From Streptomyces sp. SID3343 (lineage in GTDB: Bacteria; Actinomycetota; Actinomycetes; Streptomycetales; Streptomycetaceae), in NCBI RefSeq assembly GCF_009865215.1, contig NZ_WWJX01000161.1:51616-115615 (forward strand): a DNA stretch of 64,000 nt. The letters run 5' to 3'. A program made the translations under genes and the position numbers. Positions 17,029 to 25,006 of this stretch are shown piece after piece (within the stretch, counting starts at the first letter, position 1; every line of letters starts with the position of its first letter). The notes below the pieces were generated by a model. It ran no database searches and had not been told where the DNA came from. It saw only the letters and a program-made list of their open reading frames with translations.

Positions 17029-17952
17029 TTACAGGTTCTCCTTGAAGAACGGCGTGATCTTCTCGAACGCCTGGTCGACCGCGAAGGGTTGGTCGTAGAG
17101 GTCGTAGTGGCTCGCGCCCTCGATGACCAGGATGTCCTTCTTCTCGGAGCGTGCCCGGTCGAAAAGCTCGAACCCGTCCCGGTAGGAACCGAAGCTGCCC
17201 GGTACGTCGCCCACGATGACCTGGAGCGGCTGCGTCAACAGCACCTCGGCCAGATGGTAGGCGTCCCATCCGACGGCCGGCGCCAGGCCGGACATGCGCA
17301 ACTTGTTCGGCGAGTTCGGGTTCGCTCCGCGGGGCGTCTTGTAGTAGTCGATGGCCTGGACGATGTCGACGTCGGTGACGCCGGCCGACTCCCGCTCCTC
17401 CTGGGAGTTGGGGATGTAGGTCGTGATGGCGGCCTGGGCGCCGCGCGCCTCGGCCGTGCGTTGCCTGCCGACGGCTTCGAGCATCCCGACGGCCGCGCCG
17501 GCGGTCAGATCGCCTTCCCGCGCCAGTCGCCCGTAGTTGGCCCCGACCACGGTGACCAGCGCCTTGATCCGGTGCTCCGTCATCGTGGCGTTGGCGGCGT
17601 AGCCTCCGCCGCCGCAGACACCCAGGACGCCGATGCGGTTCTCGTCCACGTAGTCGAGCGTCACCAGATAGTCCACGGCGCAGCGGAAATCCTCCACGCG
17701 CGCGGCCGGGTCCTCCAGGTATCGAGGTTCACCGCCGCTCTCTCCCTGGTACGAGGCGTCGAAGGCGAGGGTGACGTACCCCTGCTCGGTCAGCCGTGCG
17801 GCGTAGATGTTGCCGGCGGTCTGTTCCTTGCAACTGCTGATCGGGTGGGCACAGATGACGGCGGGGTACTTCTTCGCCGCGTCGAAGTCCTTCGGCCGCC
17901 GCAGAACGCCCGCGACGTCCCAGGTGCGGTTCTTGAAGCGCACGGATTCCAT
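17029..17952 (-). CDS. alpha/beta hydrolase, dienelactone hydrolase/YcjY-like
   Basis: 307 aa. YPAVICAHPISSCKEQTAG (oxyanion loop), LAFDASYQGESGGEPR, and the nucleophile elbow GVLGVCGGGGYAANA mark the family. A Cys sits at the nucleophile position, as in dienelactone hydrolases. The late IEGASHYDLYD gives the His. ATG 17952 follows AAGGAGC; the frame opens at 17988 without a ribosome site. A paralogue with the same layout lies at 31849. It is divergent from the ABM monooxygenase gene 290 bases away. The substrate is unknown. Confidence 0.88.
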   Translation of the reverse strand: MESVRFKNRTWDVAGVLRRPKDFDAAKKYPAVICAHPISSCKEQTAGNIYAARLTEQGYVTLAFDASYQGESGGEPRYLEDPAARVEDFRCAVDYLVTLDYVDENRIGVLGVCGGGGYAANATMTEHRIKALVTVVGANYGRLAREGDLTAGAAVGMLEAVGRQRTAEARGAQAAITTYIPNSQEERESAGVTDVDIVQAIDYYKTPRGANPNSPNKLRMSGLAPAVGWDAYHLAEVLLTQPLQVIVGDVPGSFGSYRDGFELFDRARSEKKDILVIEGASHYDLYDQPFAVDQAFEKITPFFKENL

Positions 17953-18242
17953 GACTGTGCTCCTTGCCGTATGTGTCGCCGAGGGCAACGGCCGGGCGCC
18001 CGGCCCGGGCCGTCTTCGGCGGCCCGGGGGACTTGCCCCGTCTTGCCTGTATTTCGTATGAGATCTTCTTCCCCTGATCGAGTGCGGTAGTCAGGGACAG
18101 AATCGGCCCTGGTTCGGGCGGGAGCCGCGGGCGACGTACGGGTGTGCAGGTTCTCGGACACTTCTCGGCGGGGGTTCCTCCTACATTGCGTGGGCCGCAC
18201 CACCGATCGACCACGCCCACCACCGAACAGGGAGAACCGCCC

Positions 18243-18536
18243 ATGGCATGCCACGTGATCTTCGAGCTGACCGCCAAGGAGGGCCGTCTCGACGACCTGC
18301 GCAAGTGGTTCGTCGATCGACTCCCCGCCACGCGCAGTTTCGAGGGCAACATCAGTGTGGAGGTCGTCCGTGACCAGGACGTCCCGACCAAGGTCGTCTT
18401 CATGGAGAAGTGGTCGGCCCGCGAAAACTTCGAACGCTATCTCGCGTGGCGTACCGAGACGGGTGTCGTTCAGGAGTTGGTCGAGATGATCGAGGGCGAG
18501 ATCGACTTCAGGTTCTACGACGTGCTCGGCGTCTGA
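18243..18536 (+). CDS. antibiotic biosynthesis monooxygenase (ABM) domain protein
   Basis: 97 aa, the size of a single ABM domain, a dimeric ferredoxin-like fold. HVIFELTAKEGRLDDLRKWF, then the SFEGNISVEVVRDQD strand region, VVFMEKWSARENFERYLAWR and a closing FRFYDV match the family. The members are cofactor-independent oxygenases or quinol-handling proteins, and many remain uncharacterised. AGGGAGA lies 5-6 bases before ATG 18243. It stands alone between divergent and convergent neighbours, with a perfect terminator behind it. Confidence 0.85.
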   Translation: MACHVIFELTAKEGRLDDLRKWFVDRLPATRSFEGNISVEVVRDQDVPTKVVFMEKWSARENFERYLAWRTETGVVQELVEMIEGEIDFRFYDVLGV

Positions 18537-18567
18537 TCGCTAAGCCGTCGCGGGTCGAGCCGCCGAC

Positions 18568-18602
18568 AGCGGGGTCCGGGCCGTCACGGCCCGGACCCCG
18601 CT
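18568..18602. terminator. perfect 16-bp terminator stem
   Basis: AGCGGGGTCCGGGCCG pairs perfectly with the arm 18587-18602 around the loop TCA. It follows the ABM gene and faces the convergent EthD-like gene, so it may serve both. Confidence 0.85.
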
Positions 18603-18687
18603 TGAGTTCTCGGAAGTGACGAGGTACCCGGTGCGGTGACGGCTCGTGGCCGCCTGCCGCGCCGGGTGCCGACTCGTTCGCTGCGGC

Positions 18688-19029
18688 TCAGGCGTTCGCT
18701 TCGAGCCGCGGCCCCATCGGTTGGAAGATCAGGCCCAGTCGTTCCGGGTGGAGGGCTTCACTGATCATCATGTCCGGCGTGTTGTAGCGCGCGGCGAGTG
18801 CGTCGATCGACTGCTGCAGGTCGTCGGTCTCGAGTTCGTAGACGGCGAGATAACCCCACGGGAAAGGCGCCTCGACGCGCTGCTTGGGGGTCAGGGCGAA
18901 CCGTTGGGCGGAGACGAACCCCGGGACTTCGAGCGCGTCGTGCACATGGGTGTTCGTGTACCAGTCGTTGAACTCGCTTTCCTTCCCCTCGACCGGGTTG
19001 GTCAGCACGACATAGGTGTATCTCGGCAC
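18688..19029 (-). CDS. EthD-like dimeric alpha-beta barrel protein
   Basis: 113 aa from GTG 19029, which has a full AAGGAGG 5 bases before it; the longer open frame upstream is not coding-like. YVVLTNPVEGKESEFNDWYT, the NTHVHDALEVPGFVSAQRF segment (His-rich EthD signature) and YLAVYELETDDLQQSIDAL show the ferredoxin-like dimeric barrel. Relatives assist cytochrome P450 ether cleavage or act as small lyases and isomerases. The role here is unknown. It is divergent from the SDR at 19293, sharing the AT-rich intergenic element. Confidence 0.82.
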   Translation of the reverse strand: MPRYTYVVLTNPVEGKESEFNDWYTNTHVHDALEVPGFVSAQRFALTPKQRVEAPFPWGYLAVYELETDDLQQSIDALAARYNTPDMMISEALHPERLGLIFQPMGPRLEANA

Positions 19030-19258
19030 GATTCCTCCTTGTGATGACTCCCCCCGAACGCGGACATGCGCACAGTGACGCGGGCAGGCGGAACTTCGTG
19101 GGTTTCGGGAGGGGAAGACCTGCGGATCGGGACGTTTCTCTCGTGGAGTCGACGGCGCGCCGTACATCGGGGCGCACGATCCGAGCGAAGCCGACGCGGT
19201 GACGTCGGTTGCCTGCGGACCGTGATCCTGCCACGAGAAGGAATCGCAAGCCATGGGT

Positions 19259-19286
19259 ATGCAGAATATTTTGTGCATGATATGAG
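19259..19286 (+). promoter_or_regulatory. AT-rich promoter element before the SDR gene
   Basis: GCAGAATATTTTGTGCATGA is the core, followed by TATGAG; it ends a few bases before ATG 19293. The GAATATTTTGT part matches the family at 3501, 6791 and 36941. If the -10 lies here, the SDR mRNA has a very short or absent leader, in keeping with the lack of a ribosome site. Confidence 0.5.
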
Positions 19287-19292
19287 TAGTCC

Positions 19293-20099
19293 ATGAGTGA
19301 AATCCTTTCTTCCGAGTCGGTCTCCATCGGTGCGCTGATGGACCTGAGCGGCCAGACCGCCGTGGTCACCGGCGGCGCCATGGGTATCGGCCTGGGCATC
19401 GTCCGCCGCCTGCACGAAGCCGGTGCGAACCTCGTCATCGCGGACATCGACGAGGGCGCCCTCGGCAAGGCCGTGGCGGAGTTCGACGACGCGTCCCGCA
19501 TCCGCACGGTCGTCGCGGACGTCGGCAAGCCCGAGGACGCGGACGCCATGGTCCGTGCCGCCGTCGACGCCTTCGGGGCCCTCGACATCCTGGTGAACAA
19601 CGCCGGGATCTACCAAGGGTCGATGTTCCTGGACACGAGCCTCGAACTCGCGCAGCGCACGTTGGCGGTCAACCTCCTCGGCGTCATGCTCTGTTCGCAG
19701 GCCGCCGCCCGGCAGATGATCGAGCAGGGGCGCGGCGGGCGGATCGTCACGGTGAACTCCGTCGAGGCGGTGAACCCGTCGGTGTTGGGACTGGCGCACT
19801 ACGGCGCGTCGAAGCACGGTGTCGCCGGTCTGGTCAAGACGATGGCCCTGGAGCTCGCGCCGCACGGAATCGCGGTCAACACCGTCTGCCCCGGCGGGGT
19901 GCGTACGCCGGGCCTCGCGCCGTTCCTGGACGAGGACGCGATCGTCGAACTCGAGAAGAGGATCCCCAAGGGGCGGATCGCGGTGCCGGACGACATCGCC
20001 CGTGTCGTGCTCTTCCTCTCCTCCGACCTCGCCTCCTATCTGACCGGCACCCAGATCGTCGTCGACGGCGGCCAGACGCTGCGCGGCTGCGCGGTCTGA
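19293..20099 (+). CDS. SDR family oxidoreductase
   Basis: 268 aa classical SDR. VTGGAMGIGLGIV is the NAD(P) motif and LVNNAGIYQG the NNAG motif. VTVNSVEAVNPSVLGLAHYG with ASKHG gives the Ser/Tyr/Lys triad, and IVVDGGQTLRG ends the fold. Two starts are possible: ATG 19293, immediately after the AT-rich element and without a ribosome site (leaderless), or ATG 19338. It is the first gene of the second acyl-CoA module and probably a 3-hydroxyacyl-CoA or alcohol dehydrogenase; this is inferred from its neighbours. Confidence 0.9.
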   Translation: MSEILSSESVSIGALMDLSGQTAVVTGGAMGIGLGIVRRLHEAGANLVIADIDEGALGKAVAEFDDASRIRTVVADVGKPEDADAMVRAAVDAFGALDILVNNAGIYQGSMFLDTSLELAQRTLAVNLLGVMLCSQAAARQMIEQGRGGRIVTVNSVEAVNPSVLGLAHYGASKHGVAGLVKTMALELAPHGIAVNTVCPGGVRTPGLAPFLDEDAIVELEKRIPKGRIAVPDDIARVVLFLSSDLASYLTGTQIVVDGGQTLRGCAV

Positions 20100-20138
20100 C
20101 CGGGAGACGATCTCCGACAGCGAGGCCCTCGGAATTCG

Positions 20139-20176
20139 AAGGGGCGGCATACGGGACTTCCCGCGTGCCGCCCCTT
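20139..20176 (+). terminator. terminator hairpin after the SDR gene
   Basis: AAGGGGCGGCA pairs with TGCCGCCCCTT (11 bp) around a 16-base loop and is followed by CTTTC. It separates the SDR from the racemase gene, which therefore has its own promoter in 20177-20305. Confidence 0.7.
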
Positions 20177-20305
20177 CTTTCCGTCCGCCTTCGCCCGGTC
20201 GATGCGAATTCTTCGAATCGGCACTTCGAAACTTTGCAATCGATCGGGTATTGGCTGATGAACAGGCCCGGGGATACGCTCCGATGACTGTACCGGAGGT
20301 ACCCG

Positions 20306-21463
20306 ATGAAACCTGAGGCACGAGGTCCGCTCGCAGGCGTCCGAATAGTGGAGCTGGGAGGCGTCGGGCCGGTTCCGTTCTGCTGCATGCTCCTTTCCGA
20401 CCTGGGTGCGGACATCATTCGAATCGACCGCCCCGCAGGATACGACGGCGGGGCGCCGGTCGATTCCCGTTTCCACCTGCTCAACCGCGGCAGGCGAAGC
20501 GCGGGCCTGGACCTGAAGAAGAAAGAGGCCGTCGACGCGGTCCTGGAACTCGTGCGCGCAGCCGACGTCCTGGTGGAGGGATTTCGCCCCGGGGTCGCCG
20601 AGAAACTGGGCCTGGGACCCAAGGACTGCCACGCGGTGAACCGGGCGCTCGTGTACGGACGGATGACCGGCTACGGGCAGGACGGGCCGCTTGCCCAGGA
20701 CCCCGGCCACGACGTCAACTACGTATCGCTCACCGGAGTCCTGCACTCCATCGGTGCCGCGGGCGGCCCCCCGACCATCCCGCTCAACCTCGCGGGCGAC
20801 TTCGGCGGAGGCTCCCTCTACTTGGCCGTCGGGGTGCTGGCGGCACTCCTGGAGTCGCGGAGTTCGGGGCTGGGTCAGGTGATCGACGCGGCCATGGTGG
20901 ACGGTTCGGCGTCTTTGATGACCCTCTTCTACGGACTGCGCGCCGCCGGCTATTGGAGCGACGAGCGCGGCACGAACCGCCTCGATTCCGGCGCCCCCTG
21001 GTACGACGTGTACGAGACCGCGGACGGCCGCTGGCTCAGCGTCGGCTCCAACGAGGCCCGATTCTGGCGCAACACCCTGCGATTTCTCGGGCTGGCCGAG
21101 GACGACGTGCCGGATCAACACGACCGGTCCCGATGGCCGCAGATGCGCGCCACGCTGGCCGCGGCGATCCGTACGCGCACCCGGGACGAGTGGAGCGAGT
21201 CGGCCGCGGGCCAAGACGTCTGCATCGCCCCCGTCCTGTCGATGGACGAGGCACCGCGCCACCCGCATCTGCGCGAGCGGAAAACCTTCGTCGAGATCGA
21301 GGGAATCGTCCAGCCGGCGCCCGCGCCGCGCTTCAGCCGGACCCCCGGGGCGATCCAGGGGCCGCCCACGCGTCCCGGCGAGGACACCGAGGACGTCCTC
21401 ACCGACTGGGGCTTCACGACCGCCGACCTGGCCGCGCTGCGCACGGCGGGCGCGATCGCCTGA
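20306..21463 (+). CDS. alpha-methylacyl-CoA racemase-like protein (CaiB/BaiF, class III CoA-transferase family)
   Basis: 385 aa. The family N-terminus GPLAGVRIVELGGVGPVPF and LLSDLGADIIRIDRP is clear. PGHDVNYVSLTGVLHSIG and PLNLAGDFGGGS are the hallmarks of the racemase branch (AMACR/MCR), where His and two Asp residues exchange the alpha proton. Ordinary CoA-transferases lack the NLxGDFGGG motif. ACCGGAGG lies before ATG 20306. It supports oxidation of 2-methyl-branched acyl-CoA by supplying the stereoisomer the dehydrogenase needs. The next gene is an acyl-CoA dehydrogenase. Confidence 0.88.
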   Translation: MKPEARGPLAGVRIVELGGVGPVPFCCMLLSDLGADIIRIDRPAGYDGGAPVDSRFHLLNRGRRSAGLDLKKKEAVDAVLELVRAADVLVEGFRPGVAEKLGLGPKDCHAVNRALVYGRMTGYGQDGPLAQDPGHDVNYVSLTGVLHSIGAAGGPPTIPLNLAGDFGGGSLYLAVGVLAALLESRSSGLGQVIDAAMVDGSASLMTLFYGLRAAGYWSDERGTNRLDSGAPWYDVYETADGRWLSVGSNEARFWRNTLRFLGLAEDDVPDQHDRSRWPQMRATLAAAIRTRTRDEWSESAAGQDVCIAPVLSMDEAPRHPHLRERKTFVEIEGIVQPAPAPRFSRTPGAIQGPPTRPGEDTEDVLTDWGFTTADLAALRTAGAIA

Positions 21464-21632
21464 GGCGGTCCTCGCGGCGCGGTCACCTCCTTTTCGTCCG
21501 CCTTTCGTCCGAGCGATTCGACGCTCGCGAATCGTTGCCTCGAAATTTTCCACTCGGATGATCGGCATCCGGGCCCTCATGTGCGAGCTACTCGAACTTC
21601 CCCGGACCGCAATACTTTGGAGCGATGAAGAA

Positions 21633-22790
21633 ATGACCTCGAATTTCCTGGACGAAGCCCAGGCCGACTGGCTGAAGACCGTCAACGACTTCATGGACAA
21701 GGAAGTCACCGTCGAATACGTCCGCGCGTGCGACTCGGAGCGTCGATACCCGTACGAGGCGTATGCGAAGATCGCCGCGCAGGGATGGCTCGGCATCATG
21801 ATCCCCGAGGACGAGGGTGGTTCGGGCGGTGACATCTTCGACTATTCGCTGATGGCCGAGGGGCTCGGAAAATTCGGCTTCGACTTCGCCTGCTCGGTGC
21901 TCGTGCCGACCTTCACGGCGATGAACATCATCAAATTCGGTTCGGCCACACAGAAGGCCACATACGTCAAGCCGTTCATCGAGGGCAAGATCCGCTTCTC
22001 GGTCTCCATCTCCGAGCCCGATGCCGGTTCGGACGCCTCGAACACCAAGACGCGGGCCCGCCGTGACGAGAACGGCGACTGGATCGTCAGCGGCCAGAAG
22101 CTGTGGTGCAGCGGCGCGGCCGCCGAGGACACGATCATCGCCATGCTGGTGCGCACCGACGCCCAGGACAAGCACGGCGGCCTGTCCGTGCTGCTGATCC
22201 CCAACGACACACCGGGCGTCGAGATCCGCAAGCTGCCGACGCTGTCGCGCCACGCCACCGGTACCACCGAGATCTTCCTGGACGAGGTTCGCGTTCCGGC
22301 GGCGGCCCTGCTCGGCGAGGTCGGCCAAGGCTGGAAAATCATCACCGACCACCTCGAACTCGAACGCTGCGCGGTCGCCGCGGCGTACACCGGAAACGCG
22401 CAGCAGGCCGTCCACACCGCCAACCGCTACGCGCAGGAGCGCATCCAGTTCGGCAAGCCGATCTACGAGTTCCAGGTGATCAAGCACATGCTCGCCGAGT
22501 CTCAGACCCAGGTCGACGCCGCCCGGCTGCTCTGCTACCGCGCCGCCCGAATGAAGGCCCAGGGTCTGCCCGCCGCATGCGAAACCTCGATGGCCAAGCT
22601 CTTCGGCTCGGAGACGCTGAAGTCCTGCGCGCTCGACGGCATGCAGATCCTCGGTGGCTACGCCAACCTCCCCGAGGCCGACATGGAGCGCTATCTGCGA
22701 GAGAGCGTCCAGTCCACCATCGGCGGCGGTACATCACAGATCCAGCGCACCGTCATCGCCAAGTCCATGCGTCTGCCCACCCGCGCCTGA
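21633..22790 (+). CDS. acyl-CoA dehydrogenase (isovaleryl/long-chain type active site)
   Basis: 385 aa. FSVSISEPDAGSDASNTKT and the C-terminal GGGTSQIQRTVIAKSM are family signatures. At the place where medium-chain enzymes carry the base Glu (YEGT), this protein has GGGT. A Glu is present instead in HLELERCAVAA, the position used by isovaleryl- and long-chain enzymes. This hints at branched substrates and fits the racemase upstream. ATG 21633 has GGAG 10 bases before it; the open frame to 21558 is less likely. It overlaps no gene and leads a tight run of eight genes to 28322. Confidence 0.93.
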   Translation: MTSNFLDEAQADWLKTVNDFMDKEVTVEYVRACDSERRYPYEAYAKIAAQGWLGIMIPEDEGGSGGDIFDYSLMAEGLGKFGFDFACSVLVPTFTAMNIIKFGSATQKATYVKPFIEGKIRFSVSISEPDAGSDASNTKTRARRDENGDWIVSGQKLWCSGAAAEDTIIAMLVRTDAQDKHGGLSVLLIPNDTPGVEIRKLPTLSRHATGTTEIFLDEVRVPAAALLGEVGQGWKIITDHLELERCAVAAAYTGNAQQAVHTANRYAQERIQFGKPIYEFQVIKHMLAESQTQVDAARLLCYRAARMKAQGLPAACETSMAKLFGSETLKSCALDGMQILGGYANLPEADMERYLRESVQSTIGGGTSQIQRTVIAKSMRLPTRA

Positions 22791-22821
22791 GCGGCCCGAA
22801 ACCCTGCCGAGGAGACCCACG

Positions 22822-23331
22822 ATGACCACGATCGACAACCGCATCGACATGCCGTTCGACGAAATCGAGGCCGGCCGCATCTTCCGCTCGGGTGGCCGAA
22901 CGATCACCGAGGCCGACGTCGTCAACTACTGCGCGCTGACCGGCAACTGGATCGAGATCCACTCGAACGTCCACTACGCGGCGCAAACCCGTTTCGGTGA
23001 ACGCCTGGTCCAAGGCTCGCTGACGTACTCGATCATGACCGGCCTGATCACCTTCGGCCCCCCGATCCAGGCCAACTACGGCATCGACAACCTGCGTTAC
23101 CTCACGCCGGTGCACATCAACGACACGATCTACGTGACCGCGGAGGTCGTCGGCAAGAAGGAGAAGGACGACAAGTACGGCGTCGTCACCCTCTTGATGA
23201 AGGCGCTCAACCAGCATGGCCACGTGTGCCAGAAGTCCGAGTGGAGCCTGCTCATGCTCCGTCGGCGGGCGGACCTCGAGGCCCTGCTCGCCGGGTCCAT
23301 TCCCACCGAGAAGCCGCGCGAGAAGGCCTGA
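22822..23331 (+). CDS. MaoC-like dehydratase
   Basis: 169 aa hot-dog protein. ITEADVVNYCALTGNWIEIHSNVHYA, then FGERLVQGSLTYSIMTGL, match hydratase 2, although the catalytic His of the usual GDxNPxH loop appears as the H in WIEIHSN. It probably hydrates the enoyl-CoA made by the preceding dehydrogenase. ATG 22822 follows GAGGAGA. Only 10 bases separate its stop from the thiolase-fold gene, so they are in one operon. It resembles the one-domain hydratases that work with Ltp-type aldolases. Confidence 0.88.
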   Translation: MTTIDNRIDMPFDEIEAGRIFRSGGRTITEADVVNYCALTGNWIEIHSNVHYAAQTRFGERLVQGSLTYSIMTGLITFGPPIQANYGIDNLRYLTPVHINDTIYVTAEVVGKKEKDDKYGVVTLLMKALNQHGHVCQKSEWSLLMLRRRADLEALLAGSIPTEKPREKA

Positions 23332-23341
23332 GGTCGCTCCG

Positions 23342-24553
23342 ATGCCAACCGCACCCGTGGCCGCCGTCATCGGCATGGGCGACGCCTACGCCTCGCTCGA
23401 CGACCGCAAGGACCCACTGCGGCTCGCCGCGGAGGCGACCCAGCACGCACTCGCCGACGCCGGAATCCGCAAGGAACAGGTCGACGCGGTGTTCACCGGA
23501 CGCTCTCCGTGGGCGGACAAACGGTCCCAATGGAGCAACATCTTCATCTCGCACATGCAGATGCCGGTGACGCTCACCAGCGAACTCACCATGCACGGCG
23601 CCGGATTGACCGCGACGATCGCCGTCGCCTCGCAGATGATCGCGGCCGGCGCGGCCGAATACGTGCTGTGTCTGCAGAGCGACGCGACCCAGTTGTTCGT
23701 CGACGCGGTGGCAATGGGAGCCGAAGCCGACGCCGATCCGCAGTACGAGGTTCCGTACGGGCCCACCATCCCCGCGCTCTACGCCCAGGCCGCCCACCGC
23801 TACTTCCACGAATTCGGCCTCACCGAGAAGGACCTCGCGGACGTCGCCGTGGCCAACCAGCGCTGGGGAGCCCACCACCCCCACGCGGCGAAGCGCAAGC
23901 ACGGGGAGATCGACCGCGCCACGGTAATGGCCTCGCCCTACGTCGCCACGCCTCTGCGCCGGTGGATGTGCTCCACCTGGGGTGGGGGCACCGGTGGCGC
24001 GCTGATCGTCACCTCCCCGGAGAAGGCGCGGCACGCCCGCGATCCGGTGTACGTCCTCGGCTACGGCTCGGCCACGACCCACGAATACCTGGGCGACCGC
24101 ATGAACATGCGTTCGTGTCGGTTCCCGGGTCTGGGGAACCACCCCAATCTGACGCACACCGCGACGGCCGAGGCCGCCCGCCAGGCGTACACCGGATCCG
24201 GGCTCGGCCCGTCCGACATCGACATGATGCAGATCTCGGTCAACTTCGCCCACATGGGCCCCATCGTCATGGAGGACCTGGGGTTCGCGAAGAAGGGGCA
24301 CGGCATCGACGTCTACCGCGACGGACGCACCGGCATCGACGGCGATCTCCCGACCGACACGAACGGCGGCTGGCTGTCGTTCGGTCAGCCCGGAATCTCC
24401 TGCAACATGGACAGTTTGGTCGAAGCGGTCCGTCAATTGCGCGGCCGGCCCCTGGGATTGGCACCGACGCGCCGGCCGCGGACGGTGCTGGTGCAGGGCG
24501 CCGGCGGCATGCTGGCGGCGGGCAGCGTGATGCTGCTGTCCTCCTCGACGTGA
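23342..24553 (+). CDS. thiolase-fold lipid-transfer-type protein lacking the catalytic Cys
   Basis: 403 aa thiolase fold (SCP-x/Ltp branch). The sequence at the nucleophile position reads TSELTMHGAGLTATIAVASQ, so His85 stands where thiolases have Cys (compare CGSGLQAV in the thiolase at 6834). The C-terminal second Cys motif is also gone (VQGAGGMLAAGSVML). The fold is otherwise complete: GGGTGGALIVTS, QISVNFAHMGPIVMEDLG and GGWLSFGQPGISCNM. Steroid Ltp2 enzymes, which are retro-aldolases without the thiolase Cys, need a DUF35 partner; a DUF35 gene follows here. An aldolase role is likely but inferred. Confidence 0.85.
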   Translation: MPTAPVAAVIGMGDAYASLDDRKDPLRLAAEATQHALADAGIRKEQVDAVFTGRSPWADKRSQWSNIFISHMQMPVTLTSELTMHGAGLTATIAVASQMIAAGAAEYVLCLQSDATQLFVDAVAMGAEADADPQYEVPYGPTIPALYAQAAHRYFHEFGLTEKDLADVAVANQRWGAHHPHAAKRKHGEIDRATVMASPYVATPLRRWMCSTWGGGTGGALIVTSPEKARHARDPVYVLGYGSATTHEYLGDRMNMRSCRFPGLGNHPNLTHTATAEAARQAYTGSGLGPSDIDMMQISVNFAHMGPIVMEDLGFAKKGHGIDVYRDGRTGIDGDLPTDTNGGWLSFGQPGISCNMDSLVEAVRQLRGRPLGLAPTRRPRTVLVQGAGGMLAAGSVMLLSSST

Positions 24554-24573
24554 GAGACGATGGGGAGCACCGG

Positions 24574-25005
24574 ATGAGCGAGACGAAAGCAACGAACGAC
24601 TGGCCCCAGCCGTATCGCCTGCCCGCCGCGGAGCCGTACTGGGCGGCGCTGGCGAACGAGTGGCTGACGTTCCAGCGCTGCGCCGACTGTGCACAGGCCG
24701 TGTGGCCGGCCCACTCCTTCTGTCCCCACTGCGAGTCGGCCGCGCTCACGTGGGTGCGGTCCGCCGGGCGCGGCACGGTCTACTCGTACAGCACGATCAT
24801 GCGCGGCCCGACCCCGGCCTGGGCCTCGATCACCCCGTACACGGTCGGCTTCGTGCACCTGCACGAGGACTACTACCTGTTCACCCAGATCGAAGGCGAA
24901 CCGGACACCATCCGGATCGGCACCGAGGTCTCGGTCCGCTTCGTCCGGCGAGGCGAGCAGAAACTGCCCGTGTTCGCACCGACCACGACCGACCCGGAGG
25001 CATGA
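24574..25005 (+). CDS. DUF35 OB-fold protein with zinc ribbon
   Basis: 143 aa. A rubredoxin-like zinc ribbon comes first (FQRCADCAQAVWPAHSFCPHCES, four Cys), then the OB domain with GRGTVYSYSTIMRGPTPAW and PYTVGFVHLHEDYYLFTQI. This is the standard DUF35 layout. Such proteins bind acyl-CoA and form complexes with thiolase-fold enzymes. It starts 20 bases after the Cys-less thiolase and ends one base before the next CoA-transferase start, so it is tightly coupled. It is most likely the obligate partner of the preceding protein. Confidence 0.9.
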   Translation: MSETKATNDWPQPYRLPAAEPYWAALANEWLTFQRCADCAQAVWPAHSFCPHCESAALTWVRSAGRGTVYSYSTIMRGPTPAWASITPYTVGFVHLHEDYYLFTQIEGEPDTIRIGTEVSVRFVRRGEQKLPVFAPTTTDPEA

Positions 25006-25006
25006 G

